Below are positions 33,322 through 43,114 of a DNA stretch of 64,000 nucleotides, piece by piece (position 1 is the first letter of the stretch; each line of letters opens with the position of its first letter). Position numbers and translations under genes: made by a program. Below the pieces are notes generated by a model. The model searched no databases. It was not told the origin of the DNA and saw only the letters and a program-made list of their open reading frames with translations. The stretch lies in NCBI GenBank assembly GCA_943787265.1, contig CALSLT010000027.1, positions 62,001 to 126,000 of the forward strand, in the 5' to 3' direction. Source of the stretch: an uncultured Planctomycetaceae bacterium. Its GTDB lineage: Bacteria; Planctomycetota; Planctomycetia; Planctomycetales; Planctomycetaceae.

Positions 33322-35832
33322 ATGCTGAAGTTGCTTAAACATGTTGTTTTCTGTCTTTGTGGAGCCGTCCTACTGAGCGGCTGCGCGAAGGTTGGAGATC
33401 TCCAGTATCTGATCGGCGAATCGCGAGTCTCGTCGGAAGACGGCACGGAAGAGCTGGATTACTACCTCGATCAGTCAACGAAAATCGACTACCCGTCGGT
33501 TTATCAGGCCAGCCCTGAAGAGGTGACGCTGTCGCACCAGCCACGAACGATCATGGATCTCAACAAGGATGAGATCCGCGATATGTCTCTCGAAGCATGC
33601 ATCCGCACGGCCCTGCTCAATAGCACGGTGATCCGAGCGAAGTCGTCGTTCAATTCGCCCGGCAACTCAATCCTCGCAAATCCGGAGCGAGCTCCGTCGA
33701 TCTACGACCCGTCCATTCAGTCGACCGGAGTTCTATTTGGCAGCCGAGGTGTCGAATCGGCACTTGCGTCGTTTGATACAAACTTCACGACTCAGATGAC
33801 GTGGGGTCGCAACGAATCGGTGCAAAACAATCCGGCCGGCAACAACCTGCCCGGTGGATCGATCTTCATCGGCGAAACCGGAAACTTCAGCTCGACGCTT
33901 TCGAAGAACTTTGCCTACGGGGGTTCGATCGAACTTGGGCACGAGGTCAACTACCTGGGAAGCAATTCGCCGAGCCTCTTTGCATCGTCATACTCAGGCA
34001 ACATGCGAGCCCGCTATCGGCATCCCCTGCTGGCTGGATCGGGCACCGAGTTCACTCGAATTGCCGGACCAATCGCCAGTTCATTCGGTGGACTTAGCGG
34101 TGTGACGCAAGGCGTGTCGATCGCCAGAATCAACCACGACATTTCTCTGACCGACTTCGAATTGAACGTAGTTAACCTGGTTAAAGACGTCGAGGATGCC
34201 TACTGGGATCTTTATCTGCAGTACCGGATTTACGACACGATTGTCGTCGCTCGAAACAGTGCCTTGCGAACGTGGCGAGACTCCAAGAGAAAGCTCGAGA
34301 TTGGAGGCGTCCGAGGCTTCTCGGTCGAAGACGAAGCTCAGGCTCGTGACCAGTATTTTGATGCAAAAGCGTTGGCTCAACAGAATCTATCACTGCTCTA
34401 TAAGAATGAAGCGGCGCTCAGAAGGCTGCTTGGGCTGGCCGTGAATGATGGAAGCATCATTCGACCAAACGACGAACCTCTGACAGCACGCATCGATCCC
34501 GAATGGGCCAGCAGCATCGCCGAAGCTCTGACCAACCGAGTCGAATTGCGTCGGCACAAATGGAACATCAAGAGTCTGGAGCTGCAGCTTCTTGCGGCAA
34601 GCAGTCTTGTGCGTCCGCGACTGGACTTTGTGGCTGGTTACTCCGTCAACGGATTTGGCGACGACCTCATCGACCACAACGACAGTGGAAGATTCAGCAG
34701 CTTCTACGGCACGATGGCCGACAACGAACAGACCGGCTGGTCGACAGGCTTCGTGATGGAAATGCCGATCGGGCTGCGGTCTGCGAAGGCTCAAGTGCAG
34801 AATATCGAACTGCGTCTGGCAAAAGCTCGCGACGTTCTGTCTGCTCAGGAATTAGAGATCGCTCACGAAGTCGGTAATGCGTTCCAGGAACTCGCCGAGA
34901 AATACATGACCGCCCAAACGTACTTCAATCGTCGTGAAGCCGCGAAAGATCGCGCTGAGTTGTTCGAGAAGAAGTTCCGAGTCGGCACGCAAACGCTGGA
35001 CCTGCTGCTGCGAGCTCAGTCGAGTCTTGCCGACGCCGAAGTCGCTTACTTCCGGTCGCTCGTCGCGTACAGCCAGGCGATCGCCAACCTGCACTACCGA
35101 CAGGGCACGTTGCTGCCATTCAACAATGTCTTCCTGGCCGAAGGCGAGTGGGATCCGGAAGCCTACTACCAGGCGTACCGCCGAGCGAAATCGCGAACTT
35201 ACGCGTTCGACGCTTCCAACCTGAAACACACTGAACCTGGTGAGTTCGTCGAAGCTTCGTTCGACTCACCATCCGGCGAGCAATACTTCAGCGCAGAACC
35301 GCTGCCACAATCTCGCCCCATGACAACCGAGTCAGCTCTCTCACCACCGGCCGACGACGAGCCATCTGAAGGTGCTCCGTCAGCAGAACCTGGTGCAGCC
35401 TTGCCTCCACCGAGCGGCAGTGCCGAATTCGGCAACGAAGGCTTGAACAGTCTCCGATCGATTCCTGAGCCTGCTCCGCTAAACCTGCTCACCCCTCCAA
35501 CTGCCCCGATGAACCCTCGAACCGTGAGACCAAACACCGCGAAAGCGATCAGGCCAGATCGCAACTCCGCTCAAACATCTCCTCGTCAAAACACACCGTC
35601 AGGCCAGACCGCAAAACAAAATAGCTTCGCCGCCAGAACTCCCATCCGACACACAATGGCCCCCGCAACATTGACGACTCAGCGAAACTCACCAACGGCC
35701 CCGAGTACTCAATCGACAGCTTCAACAATCGACCGCGCCAGCGCATCGACGACAAACTCTCCGGACCCCGACGGATTCCTGCCTCCAATCCGAGTCAACA
35801 CGTCCGGCGTCACCCGAGTCCGAGCGAAGTAG
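33322..35832 (+). CDS. TolC-like outer-membrane efflux lipoprotein with long C-terminal tail
   Basis: The 836-residue protein starts with a lipoprotein signal ending in LLSGC (C21). Residues about 80-610 carry the two-part outer membrane efflux (OEP/TolC) fold, with the long helices KDVEDAYWDLYLQYRIYD, KAQVQNIELRLAKARD and TQTLDLLLRAQSSLADAEVAYF. It would form a trimeric channel for efflux or type I secretion. The last 210 or so residues are Pro/Ser/Thr/Ala-rich, unstructured and unusual for the family (normal length 430-550). ATG 33322 is preferred over TTG 33307 because GGAG lies seven bases upstream. No adaptor (RND, HlyD) gene is adjacent. Confidence 0.87.
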   Translation: MLKLLKHVVFCLCGAVLLSGCAKVGDLQYLIGESRVSSEDGTEELDYYLDQSTKIDYPSVYQASPEEVTLSHQPRTIMDLNKDEIRDMSLEACIRTALLNSTVIRAKSSFNSPGNSILANPERAPSIYDPSIQSTGVLFGSRGVESALASFDTNFTTQMTWGRNESVQNNPAGNNLPGGSIFIGETGNFSSTLSKNFAYGGSIELGHEVNYLGSNSPSLFASSYSGNMRARYRHPLLAGSGTEFTRIAGPIASSFGGLSGVTQGVSIARINHDISLTDFELNVVNLVKDVEDAYWDLYLQYRIYDTIVVARNSALRTWRDSKRKLEIGGVRGFSVEDEAQARDQYFDAKALAQQNLSLLYKNEAALRRLLGLAVNDGSIIRPNDEPLTARIDPEWASSIAEALTNRVELRRHKWNIKSLELQLLAASSLVRPRLDFVAGYSVNGFGDDLIDHNDSGRFSSFYGTMADNEQTGWSTGFVMEMPIGLRSAKAQVQNIELRLAKARDVLSAQELEIAHEVGNAFQELAEKYMTAQTYFNRREAAKDRAELFEKKFRVGTQTLDLLLRAQSSLADAEVAYFRSLVAYSQAIANLHYRQGTLLPFNNVFLAEGEWDPEAYYQAYRRAKSRTYAFDASNLKHTEPGEFVEASFDSPSGEQYFSAEPLPQSRPMTTESALSPPADDEPSEGAPSAEPGAALPPPSGSAEFGNEGLNSLRSIPEPAPLNLLTPPTAPMNPRTVRPNTAKAIRPDRNSAQTSPRQNTPSGQTAKQNSFAARTPIRHTMAPATLTTQRNSPTAPSTQSTASTIDRASASTTNSPDPDGFLPPIRVNTSGVTRVRAK

Positions 35833-36087
35833 AAGTATCGATGCAATAACCGCCAGATGCGGGCCCCGTTGATACTGTCCGATCGACGTTACAATGACTT
35901 AGACTTGCCTACGAGAGCTTGAACGCGAGCTGTCTGGCGAGTGATCCTGTTCGAGCGTTCTCGCCAACTGTGACGCCGAACCGGAAGATTGTTTTTGCCC
36001 CGTCAGCCATCCAACGAGACTTCGTCGCCGAACCAGTCGGCTGACCAGACGCCGATCGTCGCGCCGAGTCCTGGTCGGCTTTGCTGA

Positions 36088-38085
36088 TTGGGATGTCGTG
36101 TTCAGTGCCTGGCGATTGTCGTTCCGGCAGAGATCGACCGCTGGAACGAGCTGACCGGCGAGCCGGGCACGGCCTGGCTGTTCGACATGAACGTCGACAC
36201 GACTCCGTACGCCGTGCTGTTCATCCTGCTGCCCGTCATGTGGCTGTTCCGGCAACCGCTGATCGCTCGCCCGCCGCGGCTGTGGACCCGGTTTGAAGAA
36301 TTGGCTGGGTGAATCGCCGCGAAACTCGCCCACCGGCAGCAGGCTGATGGTCGTTCTGGCGGGACGTTGTTCATCGCGTGTGTGGCGGCCGCTTCTGTGC
36401 TGAAGAGTTCCGATGACGGAATTCACGATCGACGGGTACCGATGGGGAACGGCCGCTCTTGCCGAAATGCCACCGGCTTACCACGACGAATTCAGCTACC
36501 TGTTTCAGGCTGAAACGTTTGCGGCCGGAAGACTGTCGTTTCCCAGCCACCCGACGGCGGCTCGGATGTTCGACCAGATGCACGTTCTGAACGAAGGCAG
36601 GTTTCGCCAGCCGCTACTTCCCTGGCACCGGCCTGTGGATTGCTCCGTTTCTGATGCTCGGAGAGCCGTACCTTGCACACTGGTTCGCAACGACAATCAT
36701 CTGCGTGTCCGTCTTTTTGATCGGACGAGAGCTTTCCTGCAACGGCGTCGGGCTGCTCGCGGGAACGCTGGCCGCCCTGTCCCCAGGCCTGGTGCTCTTC
36801 GGCAATCTGCTGCTCGCCCATCAGCCGACGCTGGTTGGGCTCGGCCTGTTCGTCTACTCGTTCCTGAGCATGCAGCGGCTGCTGGACGATGGTCTCAGAC
36901 TCGATCGCTCGCAGGAAGTTCGACACACATGGGCCGTCGCTTTGGCACGGCGACGCTTGTCGGGCATCGGTCTTGTCGTTCGCGATGCTTTGCCGCCCCA
37001 TGACCGCCGCAGGAATCGGTCTTGCCGTTTGGACTTGTGGCTTGCCTGCCTGGCTCATGTCCGCAACGCTCGGCACGACAGCACCGCCGCGCCGCCACGC
37101 TGGTCGTGGTCGGCTTCGCCGTTCCGTTGGCCATCGGGTTTGTACGTCGCCGGCGTTTACAACGAAAGCACAACCGGCAGCGCCTTCAAAACTCCCTACC
37201 AGCTCTACACCGAACTCTTCACGCCACGGCACATGTTTGGCTTCAACAATGTCGAACGAGCGAAGCCGTTGATCACCGAGCGGACACTCGAGCACTACGA
37301 TCAGTGGGCCGAGAATCTGGACGCTTCGAACTCGCCATTCAGAACGTTCAGAATCGATTCCTGGCAAGCTGGCAATGGACGCTCGGCCTGGTCACTGTCG
37401 TCCTGCTCGGAACAGTTTTTCTAACGGGAGCGTGGCGAAATCTCGATGGTCGCTGGTGGCTGATTCTGGCCGCAATTCTTTCCTTGCACACCGCCCACAT
37501 TCCGTACTGGTACGACGGAATCTTTCACTGGCACTACGTTTTTGAATCGGGAATCCTCTGGTGCCTGGTCATCGCCGCCGCCGTGCAACTTCTTGTTTCG
37601 ACCTTTCAGGAAGTGGAGCGGCCCTGGATGGTCGTCTGGATCGGGCTGGTGCTGGTTGCCACGGTGACGACCAACAACGTCGCGATCCCGCCGTTCCAGA
37701 ATGTTTCCAGACTGACGGTCGGGATCAATCAACTGGCGTTTTCACGCGTGCGGCAATTCCAGGTTTCGCTGGGCTGATGGATGAATCACAGTATCGCCAA
37801 CGTGGTCCGACTCTGGTCCTCGTCCGGCATGACCCGGCGGATCGCCACATCGACTATGTGTCCAATCACCCCTCGCTCGCCGAGCCGCTATTGATTGGTC
37901 GAATGCCGGCTGACAGCCGCACTTCTGAGGAGGAGACTGCGAGGCTGGCTGCCGAAGCATTCCCAGATCGCATGCGAATTCTGTTCGACGCTGCCACGGG
38001 CCAGTATTTCCAAGCTTCCCTAGCTGAATCCGGACTTCGACCGCAGGGCGTGTGCCAGCGTCTGGGCCGAATCAGAACGCTCTAG
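36088..38085 (+). pseudogene. Frameshifted membrane glycosyltransferase (GT39/PMT-like)
   Basis: Fragments of one membrane protein follow each other in all three plus frames. YAVLFILLPVMWLFRQPLI is in frame at 36088. AYHDEFSYLFQAETFAAGRLSF-like sequence (36480-36540) is the acidic catalytic motif of dolichyl-phosphate-mannose-type transferases. RYFPGTGLWIAPFLMLGEPY resumes in another frame at about 36612. Then come MLCRPMTAAGIGLAVWT (about 36985), AATLVVVGFAVPLAIGF, GFNNVERAKPLITERTLEHY (about 37240), NRFLASWQWTLGLVTVVLLG (about 37360) and finally PTLVLVRHDPADRHIDYV (about 37810). At least six frame changes are needed. The order of motifs is that of an intact protein, so this is decay by small indels and not rearrangement. 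Exact ends are uncertain. Confidence 0.75.
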
Positions 38086-38093
38086 GCTCAACA

Positions 38094-38116
38094 GCGGACT
38101 GTCGGCTACAGTCCGC
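38094..38116. repeat. Hairpin repeat after the pseudogene
   Basis: GCGGACTGT-CGGCT-ACAGTCCGC is a perfect 9-bp stem with a 5-base loop and no T-run, located a few bases after the last fragment of the pseudogene. It is probably a dispersed intergenic hairpin and not a terminator. Confidence 0.5.
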
Positions 38117-38238
38117 GCGTCGCAAGGATTCTGTCGTGGGTGTTATCCCTCGACGGGAAGTCCTCACACCTGCGGCATCCCTCCCTACGGGCGTCATTCC
38201 CTCCTGCCCGATCCAAACCAGAGTTCAACCTGACTCCA

Positions 38239-39186
38239 ATGCACGGTCAATCCAATCGGATACCGAATCACGATCTTCCTGCGCGGCGAGCATCGCTGCT
38301 GCATGGAAAGGTTCGTTGCGCGCGTTGTGGCGTCCGACTCGTCTCGCCAATCCTGTTCTCAGCAGTGTTGCTTCTGTCCGGTTGCGGAAAGACGCTTCGT
38401 AACACAGCAACGGAGCAACTGATCCTGTCAGACAGCGTCGACCGGGCGATTCGGAGCATCGACTTCTCGCCGCTGGCCCGCCGCACCTGCTACGTCGACA
38501 CCACGTATCTGAAGACGGTGAAGTCTGCGTCTTTTGTGAACGCCGACTACGTTCTAAGTTCGGTGCGCAACCAGCTTGCAGCGGCTGGCGGCATTCTCGC
38601 TGCGAGCAAGACTGACGCCGATATCATTATCGAGCCTCGCCTGGGAGTTCTGGGGGCGAACGAAAACGAGGTCACGTACGGAATTCCGTCGAGCAATCTG
38701 CTGACGCAGGCGGCTTCGCTGGTTCCTACCGCTCCCCCAGTTCCGACGATTCCTGAAATCTCACTCGCTCGCAAGAACGATCAGATGGCAGCGACGAAAC
38801 TGGCGATATTTGCTTACGACTCGGAAACGGGCAATCCCGTCTGGCAGTCGGGAGTTTCGACCGCGCGAAGCAACGCCAAGGACACCTGGTTGTTTGGCGT
38901 CGGACCGTTTCAGAGCGGCACGATCTACGAAAAACCTCGGTTCGCTGGCGTGCGGATCAAGCTGCCGCTCATCGGTGACAAAGATGGCGACAAACGCCGA
39001 CAGGCGGTGTCACATGATGAAGAGTTTGTCTTCAACCAGCCTCCCAACCTCGTGCCGCCTCCGGAAGACGAAATCCTGCATGCCAGTGCGGAGTCGCCAG
39101 CCAAACCTGCTGCCACGAAGCCGGCGCACAAAGAAGGCCGCGGCGAAAAAGTAGGATCAGGCACGAACGTTCAACGAGCGCCTTGA
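38239..39186 (+). CDS. Putative lipoprotein, possibly DUF6655 family
   Basis: The 315-residue protein has a late, arginine-rich leader followed by a hydrophobic segment ending in a lipobox LLSGC (C49), then RNTATEQLILSDSVDRAI, a stretch I associate with a planctomycete lipoprotein family (DUF6655); that association is from memory and unverified. The middle (IIIEPRLGVLG, LFGVGPF) is alpha/beta, and the C terminus is a Lys/Ala/Pro-rich tail. The leader of about 35 residues before the membrane segment is long, and no better in-frame start is visible. Function is unknown; localisation is probably the envelope. Confidence 0.65.
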   Translation: MHGQSNRIPNHDLPARRASLLHGKVRCARCGVRLVSPILFSAVLLLSGCGKTLRNTATEQLILSDSVDRAIRSIDFSPLARRTCYVDTTYLKTVKSASFVNADYVLSSVRNQLAAAGGILAASKTDADIIIEPRLGVLGANENEVTYGIPSSNLLTQAASLVPTAPPVPTIPEISLARKNDQMAATKLAIFAYDSETGNPVWQSGVSTARSNAKDTWLFGVGPFQSGTIYEKPRFAGVRIKLPLIGDKDGDKRRQAVSHDEEFVFNQPPNLVPPPEDEILHASAESPAKPAATKPAHKEGRGEKVGSGTNVQRAP

Positions 39187-39466
39187 GATCGACTCGGCAC
39201 GCGATGCGAAGCACATATTCGCCAAATCTGCCGCTTGCCGACGGGAATGCTGGTTTCGCCCGTTGTTTCTGCCCGATCTATACGTATCACCGTATGAAAA
39301 CTCATCTTCTGTGACGTCAACAGATCGTGGTACCCTTCCATCAGGACCGTAAGGAATCGGTTCGTGGGAGCAGTGTCAGTCCGCGTTCCCGTCTCGAGGC
39401 TGGCTGCTGTTCTCCTCAACCGGACCACTCGTCCGACAGGATGACTCCAGCGTAAAGGACCTCGCG

Positions 39467-41410
39467 ATGTCAACCGACGCAACGCCTCGCAACTCAGACT
39501 CCGAAGCACCCGAATCGGAAACGCCGCAAGCCGACAACTTTGTCGAAACGGCTCTGAAGCTCAGCGGCAAGAGCGAGGAAGAAGCTCGCAAAACCGGAGC
39601 CATCGACCGAGCCGACGAGCAGGTCGAAGAACTCTTCGCTGCGAAATACCGCACGGAAGGCAGCCCGTGTCACCAGGCCGTGTGGGGCGACAACTTCCCG
39701 CTCGAACTGTTCGCTCCGAACGAATCTCCGACTCCACCTGGTTGCGATCAGGTGATGGAAAAGTCCATCGACCTGACTCGAACAATGCATCAAAACGGGA
39801 CGGCGTACGACGCCAACGGCAAGATGTCGCCCGAATTGCTTGGGGGCCTGGGCGACGCCGGCTACTGGGGACTGCTCGTTCCACAGGAACACGGTGGCAG
39901 CGGTGCCCCATTCTCAGCCTTCGCGAAGTTTCTGACTCGAATGGCGACAGTCGATCCCACTGTCGCAGGAACGGCGTCCGTTCATGGCTGCATCGGCGCC
40001 GTTGACCCTCTGCTGGCGTTTGGCTCGCCCGAACAGAAGTCACGCATCCTGCCGAAACTCGCAAGCGGCGAACGCATCTCAGCTTTTGCGTTGACTGAAC
40101 CTGGCGCAGGTTCCGACCTGACCGCGCTGCGAACAACAGCCAAACTCGACGGAGACGATTACGTCGTTAACGGTGAGAAGCTGTTTATCACCAACGCGAT
40201 TCCAGGAAGAACGATCGCGATCGTTTGTCTGATCGAAGGCAAGCCATCCGTTCTGATTGCTGATCTTCCGAAAGAGGAAAACGACCAGTTCCAGGTCGTG
40301 CCTTACGGAATTTACGCCCTGCAGCATTCATGGAACAACGGCCTGAAGTTCAACAACTTCCGAGTGCCAGCCGCAAATCTTCTCGATCCCGGCCGAGGTG
40401 ACGGCCTGACGATCGCGTACCACGGTTTGAATCGTGGCCGCGTTGCGCTGGTCGCCGGAGCCGCTGGCACGATGCGAGTCATGCTGAAAAACATTCTGCC
40501 GTGGGCGAAGTTCCGAAACACTTACGGAGCGAAGATCAACACTCGGGAGCTCGTTCAACGTCGCGTCGGCCACATGGCCGGATTGATTGTAGCTTGCGAC
40601 GCGCTGACCGACTGGTGTTCGTGGCTGCTCGACGAAGGCTACCGCGGCGAAATGGAATGCATTATCGCCAAGATATTTGGAAGTGAATCTCAAAAAGAAG
40701 CAGCCATCGAGCTGTTCATGAAGACACACGGCGGACGGTCGTTCCTGAAGGGCCACCTGTTCGGCGACAATGTCCACGACTTCCTCGCTCCGTGTATCTA
40801 CGAGGGCGAAGGCGAAATGCTCGGCATGGCCTTCTTCAAATCGCTGGTCAAAGTTCACGGGTCGACTTACTTCGAACCAATCGGCAAAGCTCTGGCGAAG
40901 GCCGGCATTCGAACTCCAAATCCTTTGAACCCGGCTCACGCGATGGCACTGGCCGGCCCGACGATGCCGTATCTCGGCTGGAAGGCGAAGCAAATGCTCG
41001 GCGGCGCGAAGCGAGCGAACATTCGCCTGTCCGATCCGAAACTGGCTGCCCACGCGCAATGGGCCGCGGACCGTCTTCAGAAGAGTCGGCTGCAGGTCGA
41101 CAGCCTGATGTTCAAGTACAAATTGACCCTTGCAGACCGTCAGTGTGCGATGGCCGATCTTTCTCAACGAATTCAGGATCAGATCGTCATGCTGGTGACA
41201 GCAGTTTACGCCGGTCGCCAGGAAGACGAGATCATTCGAGCGTCTGCCGAAGCCTTGTGTCAGACACTTCAGAATAAGATCACCGGCCGATTGCCGTCCG
41301 GTAAATATTTCCGAACCGTCACGAAGCTCGGGCAGTCGATTGTCGATGGAGGTTTCTCGGCCCTGGCCGGCGTCGACGAGTTGGACATCATGCAGAAGTA
41401 CGAAGCGTAG
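39467..41410 (+). CDS. Acyl-CoA dehydrogenase family protein
   Basis: The 647-residue flavoenzyme has the ACAD core: SAFALTEPGAGSDLTAL (FAD/substrate loop), VNGEKLFITNA, YGAKINTRELVQRR and the catalytic base region CIYEGEGEML, with Glu446. The family is usually about 380-600 residues; here an acidic N-terminal extension of about 70 residues and a C-terminal domain of about 120 residues are added, as in very-long-chain or DUF-extended members. It oxidises an acyl-CoA thioester to the 2-enoyl form and passes electrons to ETF. ATG 39467 follows GGACCTCGCG without a strong ribosome site. A terminator follows the gene. Confidence 0.9.
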   Translation: MSTDATPRNSDSEAPESETPQADNFVETALKLSGKSEEEARKTGAIDRADEQVEELFAAKYRTEGSPCHQAVWGDNFPLELFAPNESPTPPGCDQVMEKSIDLTRTMHQNGTAYDANGKMSPELLGGLGDAGYWGLLVPQEHGGSGAPFSAFAKFLTRMATVDPTVAGTASVHGCIGAVDPLLAFGSPEQKSRILPKLASGERISAFALTEPGAGSDLTALRTTAKLDGDDYVVNGEKLFITNAIPGRTIAIVCLIEGKPSVLIADLPKEENDQFQVVPYGIYALQHSWNNGLKFNNFRVPAANLLDPGRGDGLTIAYHGLNRGRVALVAGAAGTMRVMLKNILPWAKFRNTYGAKINTRELVQRRVGHMAGLIVACDALTDWCSWLLDEGYRGEMECIIAKIFGSESQKEAAIELFMKTHGGRSFLKGHLFGDNVHDFLAPCIYEGEGEMLGMAFFKSLVKVHGSTYFEPIGKALAKAGIRTPNPLNPAHAMALAGPTMPYLGWKAKQMLGGAKRANIRLSDPKLAAHAQWAADRLQKSRLQVDSLMFKYKLTLADRQCAMADLSQRIQDQIVMLVTAVYAGRQEDEIIRASAEALCQTLQNKITGRLPSGKYFRTVTKLGQSIVDGGFSALAGVDELDIMQKYEA

Positions 41411-41482
41411 CGGTTTGTCAGGCAGAACTTCGCACGTCGCGAAATCAAAGCTTGACACACAGACACTTCACGAGGCACGATC

Positions 41483-41517
41483 ACTGCCGGAGCGACATGT
41501 TCGCTTCGGCAGTTTTT
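41483..41517 (+). terminator. Rho-independent terminator after the acyl-CoA dehydrogenase gene
   Basis: A 13-bp stem (ACTGCCGGAGCGA paired with TCGCTTCGGCAGT, one G-T wobble) closes on CATGT and ends in TTTTTC. It lies 73 bases after the stop codon and 38 bases before the Hsp20 start, so Hsp20 must have a promoter very close by, or readthrough feeds it. Confidence 0.85.
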
Positions 41518-41554
41518 CATTGACGCAGTTAACGCCCTGGCAGGAGACGAAACA

Positions 41555-42022
41555 GTGACTGACTTCGGAAAAGCGAGTGGACTGTTTGGCTCATCAGACC
41601 GAATTCGAGAAGAACTCGAAAAAGTGGTCGTGAGGCTCCGTGACGGCGGCGAGAAAGCTCTCGATGCAATGGGGATCAAACCTGGTGAATGGCAGCCTCA
41701 GGCAGACGTCATCGAGACGCCCGACGCCGTGATTGTCGCGTTGGATGTCCCCGGCGTCGCATCCGCCAGCCTCGACGTCAAGATCGTCGGCAACATGCTG
41801 ACGATCAACGGCAGCCATCCCATGAACGATATCGATGCCAGTTGGATCGTTCACGCGAGTAACCGTCCCCAAGGCAACTTTTCACACTCGATCCCAATGC
41901 CCGTTCCGGTGAGCAATGAAGAGATCTCGGCCGAAGTCAACAACGGAGTTCTTACCGTGAAACTTGGTAAGTCAGAAGCCGCCAAATCAAAAAGCATTCC
42001 GGTTTCTCAAAGAGGCGAGTGA
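41555..42022 (+). CDS. Hsp20/alpha-crystallin small heat-shock protein
   Basis: A 155-residue chaperone with an alpha-crystallin domain (about 45-145): WQPQADVIETPDAVIVALDVPGV opens it (core PQADVIETPDAVIVALDVPG), VKIVGNMLTINGSH is the middle sandwich, and AEVNNGVLTVKLGKSE holds the signature GVLTVxL. The final IPVSQ fits a degenerate I-x-I/V assembly motif. It would hold unfolded proteins in the cytoplasm. The start is GTG 41555 with AGGAGA about 8 bases upstream. No CIRCE or ROSE-type element is visible; the upstream hairpin is better explained as the terminator of the preceding gene. Confidence 0.88.
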   Translation: MTDFGKASGLFGSSDRIREELEKVVVRLRDGGEKALDAMGIKPGEWQPQADVIETPDAVIVALDVPGVASASLDVKIVGNMLTINGSHPMNDIDASWIVHASNRPQGNFSHSIPMPVPVSNEEISAEVNNGVLTVKLGKSEAAKSKSIPVSQRGE

Positions 42023-42077
42023 ACATCCGAAGCCGCGGCCGAATCAACATTAGGCCATTGCCAAATACGACGAGTGC

Positions 42078-42986
42078 CTACTTCGGCAGCGCATTTAGAA
42101 AGTCGGACATCGCATCGTAGTATTCACGAGTCGGTCGATCATTGTGGCCAATCTCTGGCAACTTCACGAAGTGCTTTGGATGCTTCGCGGCCGCAAACAG
42201 TTTCCGACCGCTTTTGTAAGAAATGACACGATCCGCATCTCCGTGGCTTTGAAGCAGCGGACAGCGAACCTCGGTGATAGCCTGAGCGGAATTCAACTTG
42301 TTCTTCGCGACCAGCCAGGCAAGTTTCGGAAAGTGTTCGGCCGCCACCTCGCGAAGAGACGAGAACGAACTTTCAACGATCAGCCCTCGCGGCGACGCAT
42401 CGGCGGCAAGCTGAATCGCAAGTGCTCCGCCTAGCGAGCGGCCCATGAGCACGATGTCTGACTCATTGACGCTTGCGAGTTTCGCCAACTCGGTGCGAGC
42501 TGCCGCGGCATCAGCGATCGCACCTGACACTGTCGCTTTGCCGTCGCTGCGGCCGTACCCGCGATAGTCAAAGATTAGAACTGAAACACGCATCTTCTCC
42601 TGCAGAAACTGCAGCGTTGATGCGCGGCCGGCGAGATTCCCACCATTGCCGTGGCAATACAGAACGACCGCTTTGGGACTCTCAGCCGGGCAATACCAGC
42701 CGTGAATCGGAGTTCCGTCCCTTGAGGTCATCCAGACGTCGGCAAACTTCAACCCCGCTGGCTCCCAGTCTCCTTTCGGATACTTCGTCGGCTGAAACAG
42801 CAACAATTCGTCCAGAGATCGCACTTTCGATGGCTTTCTTTGCTCTGGAGCATTTGCCGGTTTTTCAGCCGCTGTCTGAGCAATGAGCGGTGAAACATCC
42901 AGCCCGCCGGAAGAGCAGCCAGCAACCAACAGAGCAAACACGGCACCCGCCACCAGCCTCAATAGTTGCATAACGCTGTTCCTCAT
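42078..42986 (-). CDS. Alpha/beta-hydrolase lipoprotein
   Basis: The 302-residue protein has a lipoprotein signal with lipobox VAGC (C24) and an alpha/beta-hydrolase domain: oxyanion region HGNGGN (112-117), nucleophile elbow GRSLGG (S184), D250 in HGDADRVI and H281 in IGHND. It resembles the BEM46/YfhR-like serine hydrolases. The substrate (an ester or lipid) is unknown. Anchoring to the membrane on the periplasmic face is inferred from the lipobox. It converges with the Hsp20 gene at 42022. ATG 42986 is the start; a second ATG (42971) lies 5 codons later. Confidence 0.87.
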   Translation of the reverse strand: MRNSVMQLLRLVAGAVFALLVAGCSSGGLDVSPLIAQTAAEKPANAPEQRKPSKVRSLDELLLFQPTKYPKGDWEPAGLKFADVWMTSRDGTPIHGWYCPAESPKAVVLYCHGNGGNLAGRASTLQFLQEKMRVSVLIFDYRGYGRSDGKATVSGAIADAAAARTELAKLASVNESDIVLMGRSLGGALAIQLAADASPRGLIVESSFSSLREVAAEHFPKLAWLVAKNKLNSAQAITEVRCPLLQSHGDADRVISYKSGRKLFAAAKHPKHFVKLPEIGHNDRPTREYYDAMSDFLNALPK

Positions 42987-43114
42987 GTACGAGCACTCGC
43001 CGAATACAAACGGTATTCAGCCAAGTTGATCGTACACTCAAACGCGAGTCGGCCGAGCCTGAATTCTGAGGTTTCCAGGTACGGCCGCCCAATTGCGCAA
43101 GTTTCCGAACTCGT

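Noticed and set aside
39171..39509. Minus-strand open frame of 112 residues between the lipoprotein and acyl-CoA dehydrogenase genes
   Set aside because: It overlaps both flanking genes, is Arg-rich and has no family signal; it is more likely promoter sequence with a chance frame.
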